In this document: positions 22,803 to 35,266 of the stretch, in pieces | Numbering within the stretch: position 1 is the first letter of the stretch | Layout: every line of letters begins with the position of its first letter | Source: Rhodamnia argentea | Taxonomy: Eukaryota > Streptophyta > Magnoliopsida > Myrtales > Myrtaceae | Assembly: GCF_020921035.1 (NCBI RefSeq) | Contig: NC_063150.1 | Location: forward strand, 3,906,001-3,970,000 | Direction: 5' to 3' | Length of the DNA stretch: 64,000 nucleotides | Notes under the pieces: model-generated | The model's input: the letters and a program-made list of their open reading frames with translations, nothing else | Told to the model about the DNA's origin: nothing | Databases searched by the model: none | Made by a program: the position numbers and the translations under genes

Positions 22803-22930
22803 CCTAGTCTATACGGGGAATCAGATCGGCCAGAACCGGCCGGTCAAGTCCCGGGCCGGTTATAGGGTCAATAGGATCGGTTCCACAGATCTGGAACCGA
22901 CCGTATAAAAACTATTCAGTGTTAGGTAAC
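22803..22930. repeat. GGTTCC/CCGGCC-phrase repeat fragment
   Basis: Contains AGAACCGGCCGGTC, CGGGCCGGTTATAGGG and GGTTCCACAGATCTGG, phrases like those at 3245-3860. It looks like a fragment of the same old repeat family; ends are not defined. Confidence 0.35.
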
Positions 22931-23533
22931 AAGGCCAGAACCCATCCATTTTGAACCTGATCGCACCCAACTGCAACATCGGATTTCATTTCACTAATGA
23001 ATTAGGCCCACTTTCTTAATTTGATTTATCTCCAACTCTATTATTGACTATCTTGCTCGATACTTTTTAAAATTATTGGACATTTTAATTTGCTTTGGTA
23101 ACTCCACAGTAAATGTTGTCTCTCCAAAGATTTTCATTAATCATCGATCAATGCGGTAGACATGCCTATATATAAATTCGACTTTGATCCAAAGAAAATA
23201 AAATTACCCAATAAACATTGCCGAATTTCGAATTACCTCCCCCTTTCTTCTTGGATAAAATAGTAGAGGCTCGCCCTTTTCTTGTCCTCCCTTTCTTTGG
23301 CTCGTTATTTTCCTCAAAAGAGTCGGTAAATCCGTAGAGGCAAAACGCCGGCCGCGAGAAGCAAGAGCTCCCTTGCCCTTCTTTATATAGACAAAAAGAA
23401 GGACAAAATTTAGAATGGCCGGGATAGAATTAGGAGCTCATAAAGATAGTTAATTGAGATAATCACAAATTATTTATTCCGTCGTTTGATAAAAAGAAAA
23501 AAAAGTGCTGGCATTATTCACAGAGAATAATGC

Positions 23534-23585
23534 GAATATGCCATGGGATCAATCGAATCCCGCAATGTCGGATCATGGAATATTC
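23534..23585. promoter_or_regulatory. Paired P1BS-like sites upstream of PAP
   Basis: Two matches to the PHR1 binding site GNATATNC lie 44 bp apart: GAATATGC (23534-23541) and GAATATTC (23578-23585, in a perfect GGAATATTCC palindrome). They are about 1.2 kb upstream of the PAP17-type ATG. The clade is known to be phosphate-starvation induced. The distance is long, so the link is inference. Confidence 0.35.
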
Positions 23586-23599
23586 CAATGTCTGAGGCC

Positions 23600-25901
23600 A
23601 AGATCCTGGACCAGAGGCCCACTTTGGGAAACGGGTGGGCTGTCTTCTCTCGGTAAAATCCAAGCGGCTTGGGTTGGCAAGTTGAATTTAAATAAGATTA
23701 TCTTGTAGATTTTTATTGTTTTTTTGTCTGGCAAATAATGAAATTATAATTAATTATATTGTATTTTTTTTTATATTTTCTTTTATTAACGGGTCGACGC
23801 ATCGATTCCGTGTGTCATGGGAAAATTCGAAACGTCGAACACCGATGGTTGTTTTCTTTTTAAAGTACTCGGCAAAGATCTAAAAATTAATTTACTTGGG
23901 GAACAATCGGAATTAAGGTCGCGACGGCGCTCATGCTCGCCTCGTTATCGTCTTCAAAATCACGAGCCGTCGAGCCATGTTAAAACGAGTGCCCCAAGGC
24001 CACCGCTTTTGGTCGTAGTTCTTCGGGGAAAGGAGAGTTTCTTACAAAACGCCATGCCCTGCTTAAAAAAAAAAAAACACTCCGAGGGCCGCCGGTGAAA
24101 ACACGGCAGAAGTACCCGGAGAACCGAAGACTGGCGGGTTTAACGGGCTCGGCAAAGGGTAGGCCCAGAAAAGATGGCCCAAATAGATGGCGGGCCGGAC
24201 ATCAGCTTCTAGCTCACAACTTAAAAAGGCCCAAGTTGAAGCTCCTGATTCCCAAACCCAGAGCCGATGTGAGGGAGAGAGAAAGAGAGAGGCAGTAAAT
24301 AACGGGGTCCGAGGTCCAACCAATTGTCAAATGTTTGACCCAGGTTTCTGACCCGAAATGGTGGTTGACCCGTGTACCTGAGCGGATCATGTTTTTGATC
24401 GACGTCATGGTACAGAGGGAATCCGGACAGAGTCGAGTTAACATATCTAAAACATGAATTGTCACGTTCAGTCCTCCAAATAAATCGTCTCTCCAACTCG
24501 TTATCAGTACTTCTACCAAAAAAAAATTCTTTATCCACGCAATCGAATGAAAAGAAAAGAAAAGAAAACAAAGAAAAGACGAGAGAGGGTGAATTTCTTT
24601 GTCAACAATGGTTACAATCGACCCACCCCTACTTATGTTATCAGAAGATGGGGATAATCCCGGTTGCTAGACCAGATGTTATCGAATGTCTACACAAACA
24701 ATATCGAGGATTTAAGCATCGGGGCGTTCCTCCTAGGACAAAGTCCAAGAGCCTTCTTTTATCTTTGGTTTTGAATGCCGTCCAATCGGGTATTTTGACC
24801 GGAGAGTCTACTATCGGCAACTCAATAATCCAATGCATCACGCCCCACCTCATTATTGAAAACCAAGAGCTGATTTTTTGAATGCATGTATGTTTGCCCA
24901 CGGACCCAATAACTCATAAACCCTAAGACTACATTGGAGCTAGGCTTGCCCCATATCCATTGCCTTGCTAGCTAGGGTTTGAGACATGCGCCTTTCACCT
25001 AGGACATAATGCAGACAGAACGAGCTGTGCTAATAATGAGGAAGACACGAGCTGCGCAAATAATGAGGAAGACGAATTTCACCAACATGGTTGGAGAAAA
25101 AACCTCACAACATCGTGAACCAGAAGGAGGAGGAGGAGGAGGAGGAGGAGGAGAAGAAGAAAGAGAAGGCTAGTGACTGAGTCAAAACGGCCAAGGTAGT
25201 AACAGCAGCTGAGCCGCAGTAGCACCCACAGAAACCCTAGAAGAAAAGAACTGGCTGGTCCCCTAATAAATCCATGCAAGGCAATGTCTCCATCCATCTC
25301 AGTTTCACAAATCTCATTGTTGGGGGTTGACGTGAAAGCTCGTTCACAGCCCACTTTGCACTTTGCACTCACCCCTTTGAGTCACTCATCTCTGACCACC
25401 TCTGTATTTTTGTCATTCTTTTCCCTACTCTCTCTCTCTTTTTTGTGGGCATTGGGTGTCGAGATCAGAGAAAACCCAAAAGTCAAAAAGACTAAAAAAA
25501 GGAGGAAAATAAAGGCAGAGCTCCAAAAAAGAAAAGGAGTAAGAAAAGAAAAAAAAACAGCAATTTCACCTTAAAGAGAGACAGGAGGCTATCAATCAGT
25601 AGCCCTTCTTTCTCGTGTCCAAGAAGAAAAGCCTTGGAATTGTTGATAAAGTCTGTCTTTCTCTCTCTCTCTCTCTCACATCCTTCAATCATAAAGCCAT
25701 CGATTGCAAAATCATTTTCCTTCCCTTCATTTACTGATTAGGTTTTCCTGTGCCATCTGCTTTGCTAGGTTGGCCTTATCTCTCTATCGTTTTTTTTCTC
25801 CTCCCCTGTCCTCCTCCCTCTTCTGTATTTACAGAGATGCCACATGGTCCATTGGGTGTGTGCGGCTTTTTTCATCAGTTCATACCTATATAAATTTTTC
25901 T
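23600..25901. other. Intergenic, no gene seen
   Basis: AT-rich to mixed sequence. There is a GGA-trinucleotide tract at 25124-25154, a CT run near 25658-25677, and purine-rich stretches on both sides. Short frames occur but none has a recognisable domain or a plausible splice partner. Confidence 0.55.
25124..25154. repeat. (GGA)n microsatellite
   Basis: About ten GGA units followed by GAAGAAGAA. It codes Leu or Glu runs in spurious frames. Confidence 0.93.
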
Positions 25902-26408
25902 AGGCTTAATATCACAAAAAACTCTAAATTGTTATAAATATGACAAATTTATCCCTCAATTAGTTTTCATTAAATTTTATTGTCAAATTGCTGACTTGAA
26001 TGACACGTAGCAATTGATGAGTGTGCCGATTTGGGGTTTTTAGCCTACGTTTGTCACAAGTGTATCGGTTTAAAGTTTTTCTTGGTATTAACCTAATTTA
26101 ACCAAAACTAACGATGTGTAAATTTGTCACATGTGAATCAATTTGAGATTTTTAGTGATTAAACAGTTAGTTTAGGATAAATCCGTCACACTTGTACCAA
26201 TTTGAGGTTTTGTGTGATTAAAAAAAAATTAGTTCGGGGTAAATTTATCACATGTATATTATTTTGAGATTTTTAGTGATTAAAAAGTTAGTTTAGGGTA
26301 AATTCGTCAAAACTGCACGAGTTTGAAGTTTTTTGTGTTTAAATAAATTAATTTGAAATAAATTTATCACAAGTATACTAGTTTAAGATTTTTTCGTGAT
26401 ACTAACAC
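25902..26408. mobile_element. TIR element with internal degenerate repeats
   Basis: The left end AGGCTTAATATCACAAAAAA and the right end TTTTTTCGTGATACTAACAC form an imperfect inverted repeat. ATTTTTCT is present immediately outside both ends (25894-25901 and 26409-26416), an 8-bp target duplication. The interior is made of diverged units of about 60 bp built from TAAATTTATCAC, GTTTGAGATTTTT and GTGATTAAA phrases. It encodes nothing. It is a different family from the ATTGTC/GTCATAAACC elements. Confidence 0.6.
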
Positions 26409-26416
26409 ATTTTTCT

Positions 26417-27475
26417 TCCTCTTCTAATACTTTCAGCATAGCTTCTGTTTTCAAACTGGGGTGTTTCGGCCAGCTATATACTCCTCATTCCTGTCTTTTC
26501 AACTGCCTAAATGAAGTGGTAGCTGGATAGAGTCTTATGAGTTGTTAACAGTGACTTCACTTGCCAGGAAAAAAGTGAATTTTTGTGGTTGTTGAATGTG
26601 GCTCGAAGTTAGAGCCGATTTGGTTTGAAACAGCTTGAATTGGATTCCTGGACATCCGGAACGAGCGAAGTAATTTAGAGCGTATCGACCCAAAAAAAAA
26701 AAAGTAATTTAGAGCGCGCGAGGACATGTTAAGGACATCCTAAATTGCATGGCCGACATCCAGATTAAGTGGCCAATCAAGGCGAGCTTCTGTGGGTTCG
26801 AATCGATTTGTTCGGGCGTTTTTAGAGAGCCATCACAAGAAATCAAGGGATGAAGATTTTCTTGATTATTTATTGTGAGTCTTAATCCGGGGTAGTCGAA
26901 GTGGGAAATTCTTGTGAGTGAGTGTGAATGAGCCATTTCAATCTCCTCTTTGCTGATTATAGCGGAACATTCTCGTCGATCTCTTTTCGTGGAGTAGGCA
27001 CACCGATGAACTACAAAAAAAATTATATTGTCGGCTTTACTTTCGACCATCATTCTCGCTTGAACCGTTTTGGTCTTGACTGCGCTTCCTATATTGTGTA
27101 ACAGAGGCAGATCAACTTCTTTGAAGTCTTGCTTTTTAAATTTCCCCACAACAAATTAGAATTATTTTCATCTTTTAGGGAATGAAAAAGGTTTCGAATC
27201 AAATTTTGTTTAAAAAATTAAGTCACAACAAATACATAGCATGTGTTTTGATGGTTTTTCCATTTCGCTTTTGACTTACACTTTTATCTTTTAGTATTTG
27301 ACTTTTATTTTATTTTTTTGTCACTTTTTGGCTTGCCTATGAATCAATTTTTTAGCCGTGGCGGGCAAGTGGAAAAGTACCCTTTTCATCAATTCAAATA
27401 ACTCGAATTAAGCACTTGTAATTGCTTGTAATTTTTTTCCAAAAGGTTAAGCTGTCAATAAGCAAGTCCATTATT
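26417..27475. other. Intergenic, no supported gene
   Basis: Contains a 146-codon minus-strand frame (26709-27149) with no recognisable domain. Codon usage and composition do not stand out, and I see no splice partners. Otherwise AT-rich with poly-A/T runs. Confidence 0.5.
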
Positions 27476-27906
27476 GAGAAAAGTACCAAAAAGGAAGTCC
27501 TAAACACATGTCGCGTTGGTGCTAATTCAGTTTTAGCCTTTTCAATTGGACCGATTTAATCATAAACATTTTGTATTTATGTTAATTGAGTCCACTTGTT
27601 CAATTTTAACAGGAAATCATTGACGTGGACACCAGCCATCTTATGTGGCATGGGTGATGCTGATGTATAAATTGAAACTTTAATTACTTTTTTCTTTCAT
27701 TTTGGTTGGAAAGGGTTGTCGGCTACCCTCGCCAGATTTGGGCGAAGGCCTTCGCAGTCTCGCTTGCTGCTGGCTAAGTAGCCCTTGTTGGCATGTGAAG
27801 TCAAAAATATTTCATTAAGGGCCTTTTTTTCTTTTGTCCTTTTTTGGTCCTAGGTTAAAAGCTATATCTCTTACATTAGCGATGTAAAGATAGTAGCCAT
27901 CGTAAG

Positions 27907-27960
<54 letters not shown>

Positions 27961-28546
27961 CACAAAGTAGCGAATAGAGAGAAAAAGAAAAAGAGAGGCT
28001 GTGATGGTATTCTTGAATGTTCTCAATTTCTTTTTGCTCCGATCTTATGAGAAGATTGTTAGTTGTATTCCTACTTTTATTGAAGATTAGTGGATTCGCA
28101 GAGTGTCTTTGCGCGGAGATGTAGCCCAAATTTGGGTGAACTTCGATAACAAATTTTATGGTGTATTCTTCTGATTATGTTCTTTTTATTATTATATTCT
28201 GTCAACGTAGATTGTTTGCTAAGATTATTTTTCGGGAATCGGTGTACGATTCCTAACAGCCCTCGCTAAATCTGGTGAGAGCTTATTGGTCCTCTCCAAT
28301 CAAAATGAAAGGAAAAAATAAATTCAAAATTCAAAAAAGGTTTTAAAAATAGAAAGCATCCATATCGGCGCCGGTCGCCCCACATAAGACGACTAACATC
28401 CACTTCAACAATTTCCTGCTAAAATTGGCTGGATAAACTCGGTTGAAACGAATGTAAAAGGTTTAGGACTAAATCGATCAAATTGAAAGATTTAGGATTG
28501 CATTGACACAATGTAATGGGTTTATGACTTTTTCGATACTTTTCCC
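27476..28546. mobile_element. Long-TIR non-autonomous element, copy 3
   Basis: The left end GAGAAAAGTACCAAAAAG and the right end TTTTTCGATACTTTTCCC are inverted relative to each other. The shared family phrases sit inside both ends: GACGTGGACACCAGCC on the left and, inverted, GGCGCCGGTCGCCCCAC on the right. At 1071 bp it is the largest copy here, with a (GA)24 tract at 27911-27958 in its centre. No clear target duplication. Confidence 0.5.
27911..27958. repeat. (GA)24 microsatellite
   Basis: Perfect GA run inside long-TIR copy 3. It creates spurious Ser-Leu frames on the minus strand. Confidence 0.96.
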
Positions 28547-31500
28547 TCCCAATATATAGATTTAGCATTTTTCTCATGTCGGTTGAGCCTTGACATATAG
28601 AAGATGAACATAATCGTAGGCATAGCCACAATGAAGTGGAAATGAGGGAGGAATCCGCCGAAACATAATAAGAGACAATTAGATTTCAGGATTGGAATTG
28701 CGCCCTGATACTGTACTAGACAAATCGTTCGGTCTATCCAATGTACATCTAGCATATCACTTAACAATGACAATGCATTTTAAGGTTGTAGAAGCGCAAA
28801 TATTCAAGAAAACCCTGGTCTTCATGTAAACTTAGATGTTCAATTAGTCTTAAGCCAAACTAAGGGGTGTATAAAGCATGGTCCAAAGTCGGCTGCAAAT
28901 ACTATATGATTACAAAGTTTCAAAAAAGCTTAGCTTTGAAATTTTTTCTCCAACCTTTTGGTAGGAGCTGTTGTCAATCTTTTGTCACATCTCAGGATTA
29001 CGATCTCAAATGACATAAGCGGCACACAAAAATGTGGCATTTTTCACACTAATCATTGTCTTTTTCCTCAATATATAAACTATGAAAATTCGTGGTCAAG
29101 AGCAAGACTCCCCATTTGGTAGTTCAAACCCTAGAATGTCATAATCACTGCTATTCCATTTGCTTGTTGGGTCTATAAAAATAGTTGGTGGACGAACCAA
29201 GTCATTTGCAATTAAAAAGGGTTTACATTACTCGATTTGGTTATCTCAGCAAATGCCCCGTTAAACTTGTTTAGTGTCCAACATTTCCTAACCATATCTC
29301 ACCATAAAACCCTAACCATTGAAAATATTTGAATTACCATTCGTTTATAGCATTTCCAATACGCTAGGGTAGTAGATGAGGATCGGCTGAAATTATCTTT
29401 CTCGACAGATTCAACCGAGATCAAAATCAAGTGAAAAATGATTTCACATAGATGTGATGAAACAAATATCTTATTAACCTATGTTTTTAAGGCACTGCAT
29501 ATAAGTTTAGCGCAACAAATTTACTTGTAACAAGAAATTAAAACACATAAAAATATATATATTTTTTTCATGCATGGATCATGTTAATACATGTTTTGGG
29601 ACATTCGTAATTGTTAAAAATATACTTATTTTGATAATTCAATTTTCAAAGTATGATTACACATAACAAGAGAAGCAAAGAGTGTTCAGTGTATCTAAAC
29701 CTACGAAATCTTCTTAATAATAATTGACAAGTATATCTCGAGCATTCGCTCACGAAAATCCTTGTCATTTTTTCAAACGCAAATGAAAAAAATGAAAAAA
29801 AATGACAACGAACCTGAACCGTTGGGGCGTCCCACATTAGTTCAGGAATTAGGTTCACCGAATAACTTTTGGAACATACTTGCCATAATCCAAAGGGAAC
29901 CCTAGATTACTAAGCAAGAAAAAGAGGGAGGGAACAAGTTTTGATAGCCTTGACTTGTAAGGTGGAGAAACAATAAATAGGAGTGTGGTAGCTTGAATGT
30001 AATAAAACTTTCAACAGATGCCGAACCAGTGAGGTGTCATGTCATTATTATTACCTTTTCTTCTTCTCCTCCTCCTTCCAAAATTCCATTCTTCCTTTCT
30101 TTCTTCCTTCTTCTTCCCCACATTCGGTGGTGCAATTCAATGAAGGGCAAAAAGGAAAGACAAGCAATTAAAGTCACTGCAGGTAATCCTAGTTTTCTGC
30201 TTTAGCTGACCGGCGTGGGAAGATTCAAAACCCTAGCAGTAGCTACAACAACTATGTTATAAAAAATGTTTTTTTTTTAAATTCAAAAGCTTCAAATATA
30301 TTTGTCCCACAAAAAAGGGGAAAAAAAAAAACAAAAAGAGGACCTGACACACACAAACACACATTATTTTTACTGAGAATGGCCATGATTTTATCAATGA
30401 TGGGATTGGATAGCCGAGCACGTTACCTCCCGGATTTGTAGTGAAGGTGCCGGCGAAATTCAATTCTAAATCCCATGGCGGTTCATGGCGACAGGAACTT
30501 TGTGTTTTGTTTAATTCCACATATAAAAAATTAAGCAGAGGAAAAAAAAAAGAGATTTATGGAAACAAGAAGGCAAATTTACCGAGCTCTTTTTCCAGTC
30601 TTTTATAAACCCTTAATCTAATAAGAATATTCATTTCTTAGTTTGGAAATTTCTTAACACGATGCAACGAATGCCTAAGGCACAAACTTACCAGAGGTCC
30701 GTCCGTGATATGATTCGTGCTAGAGGCTTGATATTAAAGACGGTGTGAATGGGCTACCACGCACTGAAGCCACGTCTATGAAGAACAATGATGCTCCCAA
30801 TAACTTATCTTACATCGAAAGTCTTCAAGACGATAAAATTGTTTTATGTGATCAAGATCAAACAAGAAAAGTAAAAACACCAAAGACAAACATTTATCTA
30901 TTGGTCCAAGATGCGAGGGAAAAGAAAGAACACAAGCTGCAATTAATGAGTTGGAAGAATCTTCAGTAGGAACGGGGTTGGAGAGAGAGGCGTTTTCACC
31001 ACCTTCTAGGCTTCTAGCAATTAAGATGTCTGCTTGGGACCTTGCAATTCGGATGAAAGAAAGAAAAAGAAAAAGGGCATAAGCATATTCAATCCTTCTC
31101 TCTCTCTCTTTCTAAATTTTTTTCCTTATTTTTATTTTCAAATTCCTAGATGTGACTTCAAGACTTGGGTTGAACTCGAGGTACAGATTCAAGTCTATGT
31201 GTATTTAATGCAATTCAGGAAGAAAAAAAGAGATCGGGACAAGAAAACGAGAAGGGTTTCTTTCGTCTTTGTGATTAGTTTATGGTTTGATTTGCTCTAG
31301 AATTTTGAAAGAAGGACAAGAGACGAAATAAAGAAACAATTCTAGGGTTTGATAGTCAATGTGGGGAGGTGCAAGAGGGAGGGGTCATGTGGGGATGAGA
31401 CGACAATCAATGCAAACGAATATAAATCAAATGGTAGACGATGTTTGTTGAAGGATTTAGAAGGGGGAATATTTGGGAGAATGATAAGGAATATAATAGA

Positions 31501-31579
31501 AACTTACAAAGGTATATCATCGAATTAGGGTTTTCTTTGGGAGCAATGGTCACCATGTGAAAGCAAGCAAACAAACCTT

Positions 31580-31673
<94 letters not shown>

Positions 31674-32760
31674 ACACACATTTAGGTCAATGGGTCTATT
31701 GAGAAATCAATATATGGAGACAATAACACCCACACCTTTTAATTTTCTATGCATTTACCAAGAAAAACAAAAAAAAGACTATGGTATCATGTCCACAAAT
31801 GTTACATCGTGTGCCCTCGGGATAGCCATGTCAACTCTCCGACATGTGTCACGGAGATCCCATAATGTCAAATGATACATTATTAAGCAAGAAATTTAAT
31901 TGCACCCCATTCAATCTCTTTGTCACAAAGGGAGGCTTACCTTTTCTTATTGTTGTTGGAGACCCAAGAACCCTACCTTTGGCTAATGCATTTGAGAGAA
32001 TAGTGATCAAACGCTCCAAAATTACCTTAACACCATACCTAAAATCAGAAAAAAAAACATAAAAGAGCAATAATACTAGGTATATTAAGTTGTTATATAT
32101 CTCGGTATACTAAAATGGATGTACAAATTTGGTATTAAGTATAACAAGTGGCGTGTCTTGGCTTTGATTGGGAATACCCCGTTTATTTGAACATCCACTT
32201 ACAATCCGCCGTGTTACTAGAGGTACCAAACTTTCAGCCTAATCTTGCTATTGTTAACATTACTCGTGTCAAAATCGGCACGCTAAATGCTAAGATGCGG
32301 CGGTCTACTAGGTAATGCTGCAAACCGCAAGCGAGCATTCACATTAATAAGTGATCGATGTATATTCAATACTCAACAAAAGTCTATCAAATTACATTGT
32401 ATACCAACTTCGTTGATTAACTTTAGATAATTAGCATCTTTGAAAAAAAAATGAATACTTAAAGCAAGACGGAATGATTTGAGATGTGATGTAAATGCAT
32501 TCAGTTCCTTTATTTAAAGATGAAAATTTGATTTAAAGGAGAAATGTTGTCTTCAAATGCATCTCTAATTATTTATTTTGCTAATGTGCACTTGTGAACG
32601 TTTTAGTGAAATAAGAGCCTCGAATAACATACTTCATATGATACCGAGCCGAAGATATATTAAGTTGGCTCGAAACTCATTGTCTCAAGTTTTTAGTGAA
32701 AGCCGACCTAGCAAAGATGTTAATAAGCTTGGATTGGAGCTCTTTTTTGCGGTCTTTCTA
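28547..32760. other. Intergenic, no gene seen
   Basis: About 4.2 kb of AT-rich sequence with no recognisable protein domain, RNA gene or bounded transposon. The only strong local feature is the (CT)42 tract at 31584. Short purine- and pyrimidine-rich runs occur near 30050-30120. Confidence 0.5.
31584..31668. repeat. (CT)42 microsatellite
   Basis: An 85-bp perfect CT run, the longest in the window. Length polymorphism and assembly error are both likely here. Confidence 0.97.
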
Positions 32761-32794
32761 TCAATATATGTCTTAGATTTCGTTTCATGTCTCA

Positions 32795-32915
32795 ACCAAT
32801 TGGTACCAGAACAATAATTAATTGCATGAGTCCCCAATATGTTGGTCTTTGATGAAACTGTCAAGGATGGAATCTTGCGGTAGATTAGCATCATGGCTCC
32901 AAGGAAGAGACCATG
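32795..32915 (+). pseudogene. Possible retrotransposon leader/gag-start relic
   Basis: TTGGTACCAGAACAATAATT (32800 on) resembles the initiator-Met primer binding site TGGTATCAGAGC found just inside plant retrotransposon LTRs (10 of 12 matches). About 90 bp on, an ATG at 32893 starts MAPRKRP before a stop, like gag N-termini. There is no LTR that I can pair with it. Weak, and independent of the copia element next door, which lies on the other strand. Confidence 0.25.
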
Positions 32916-33148
32916 AGTCGAAGGCGAATATTATAGTCTCTTTCAAAATCTACGCACTACAAATTGAATAAGTTTTCACAACGGACAACCGGTTGAATTA
33001 GCCGGTCCACTCCGACTTTCAAAATGCTCAATGCATCCCTAGGTTTAGCGTGCCATCACATAAGCCAATCCGTGGTGATTATATAGGTGCAGCGGTCGGC
33101 GGGAATCAATCCCGCATTGCACAACAAGGAGAAACCTTAGTTGGGTTA

Positions 33149-33269
33149 TGCAGAGTTTGGGCAAACTTAACTTGCATTGATGAAGTGATTTACAATACAT
33201 ACATAGGGTTTATGGCTAACACAATACAATGACAATTATGCCATTTAGTATAAACCTAATCTACCAATA
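33149..33269 (-). repeat. Copia 3' LTR
   Basis: 121 bp. On the plus strand it starts TGCAGAGTTTGG and ends CTACCAATA; in element orientation it begins TATTGG rather than the usual TGTTGG. The other LTR shares this TA start, so the change predates the insertion. Confidence 0.95.
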
Positions 33270-33279
33270 CTCCCCCTCA
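33270..33279 (-). other. Copia polypurine tract
   Basis: The minus strand reads TTGAGGGGGAG directly before the 3' LTR, the classic second-strand primer of plant copia elements. It fixes the LTR boundary. Confidence 0.9.
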
Positions 33280-33331
33280 AGTTGGTGAATGTAAATATGT
33301 TAACAACTTGTTCTTAAAAGTACAAAATAAA

Positions 33332-34939
33332 TCACGTGTAACCGGTTTCGTAAATAAGTCCGCGAGTTGGGAGTGATCGGGAACATGAAGAGTACGCAAA
33401 GTGCCATCTTGAATTTTTTTCACGAACCAAGTGACAATCAATCATGATGTGTTTGGTGCATTCGTGGAAGACAGGATTAGTGGCGATGTGGAAGGCCATT
33501 TTATTATCACAAAAAAGATCAATAGTGGCGGTGTTGACGTGAAGATTCGAGAAAAGCATGTAAAGCCATGTGATTTCGCATGCAGCAGATGCCATAGCAT
33601 GATATTCGGTTCTCGCTGAGGAACAGGCAACAATGGTTTATTTCTTGGAACGCCATGAGATGGGACAAGATCCAAGAAACATGCATTAACCAGAGACAGA
33701 TCGTTGGGATGTAGAATGAGATGCCCAATCGGAATCAGTATAACCATTAAGTCGGAGAGTAGAATGAGATGGGAAGAACAAACCAATGTCGGGATCATGC
33801 TTGAGATACCGCACAATGCGGAGGGCAGCATTCTAATGATCTTCATTAGGAAAGTGCATAAATTGACTAAGATGTTGCTTTGCAAAGAGTAAATCCGAAC
33901 GAGTTCTTGTAATATATAATAATCTACCAATAAGTTGTCGATATGAACATGGATCCTTAAGAGATGGGGAGGAGTCTGAAAATTGTATATTGGGTTCCAT
34001 CGAAGTATCACCGGGACGTCCTCCAAGAAGACCAACGTTAGACAAAATATTATGAGCGTATTTCCTTTGTAACAAAAAAATCCCAAACTTGGAACGAGAA
34101 ACTTCAATGCCCAAGAAGTATTTGAGAGTACCCAAGTCCTTAATGCAAAATTATATGTCAATAAATTGCATGAGAAGTTGAATCATATCTTCATCATCAT
34201 CCATGATTACCAAATCATCAACATAAACAAGGACAATGGTCAAGAGAGAGCCACGAACCAATGTCAAAAGTGAATAGTCCGTCTTGGATTGTTGAAAACC
34301 AATATCAAATAGTGCAGAAGAGAATTTAGCAAACCATTGCCTTGATGCATGTTTAAGGCCATAGAGTGATTTCTAAAGACGACAGACTAAATTCTCCCCC
34401 TTACTATGAAAACCCGGTGGAAACCTCATGTAAACCTCTTCGTCAAAATCACTATGCAGAAAAGCGTTGTTTGCATCTAATTGGTAGAGAGGCCAATGAC
34501 GAATTGAAGCAAGAGCTAACAAAGTACGAACAGTTACCATTTTAGCAACTGGCGTAAATGTGTCATGGTAATCAATGTCCTCTGTTTGAGCATAACCCTT
34601 TGCAACAAGCCGAGCCTTGTAGCGCTCGATGGTGCTATCAGAGTTAAATTTGATTCGGTAAACCCATTTACATCCGATTGGGTGTTTTCCAAGTGGAAGA
34701 GAAACAATTTTGCAAGTATCATTCCGTTCAAGGGCTTGTATCTCGGAAGATATTGCCTCCCGCCACTTGGGAGATTGACACGCATCGTCATAAGTTTCGG
34801 GTTCCCGCTCGGAGGATATAAAGGCTAAAAAAGTACAATGAGTGGGTGAAAATCGCAAGTATGATAAACCTTTGGATACGGGATAAAGAGTACCTGATTT
34901 AGTTACCTTAGAGTCCGAAAAGGATTGATCGAAGGCCAC
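33332..34939 (-). pseudogene. Copia reverse transcriptase and RNase H, broken
   Basis: The reverse transcriptase begins in a 188-codon frame (34939-34373) with GCKWVYRIKFNSD, RYKARLVAKGY and QLDANNAFLHSD. An amber codon then falls just before the KSLYGLK block. The YVDDLVI catalytic segment is encoded near 34250, in a further piece; another stop precedes the [14 protein letters not shown] block (34135 on). The RNase H part (33595-33332) shows LFCDN and KHIMIDCHLVREK. The frame changes between pieces. Dead. Confidence 0.9.
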
Positions 34940-35266
34940 AACGGTGCAGTAGTAGTCCCGAAAATATCCGGGTGGATGGCGTTGCCGAGATGGCCAAGGT
35001 ACGGCTTCGAGTTCAGTGGGTGATGGTGCGACCGTGGGTGCAAAAGGTTGAGAAGGTGAGGTCGGTACAAGTATCGAGATGGATGTTTTACCAAGGTTGG
35101 GTATGGGTAATGGAATTACCGGAGTCCGTTCGATGGTTTGACGGAAAGGAAAATCTTGTTCATAGAAAATGACGTCACGATTGGTAAAAGTTATTTGGTC
35201 TTGGAGGTCAAAGAGATAGTGATCTTTGTGGTTTGTGGGATAACCGATTAGAACACATCGGCAAGA

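Noticed and set aside
26709-27149. 146-codon minus-strand open frame in the intergenic region
   Set aside because: No recognisable domain, no splice partners or promoter pattern, and it lies between transposons. Kept out of the CDS list.
31407-31679. Arg-Glu repeat frame
   Set aside because: Translation of the (CT)42 microsatellite, not a gene. The same holds for the Ser-Leu and Arg-Glu frames at 22069, 27815, 38338 and 54071.
33442-34161. 239-codon minus-strand frame
   Set aside because: An alternative frame across the copia RT/RNase H region; the true pol fragments lie in other frames of the same stretch.
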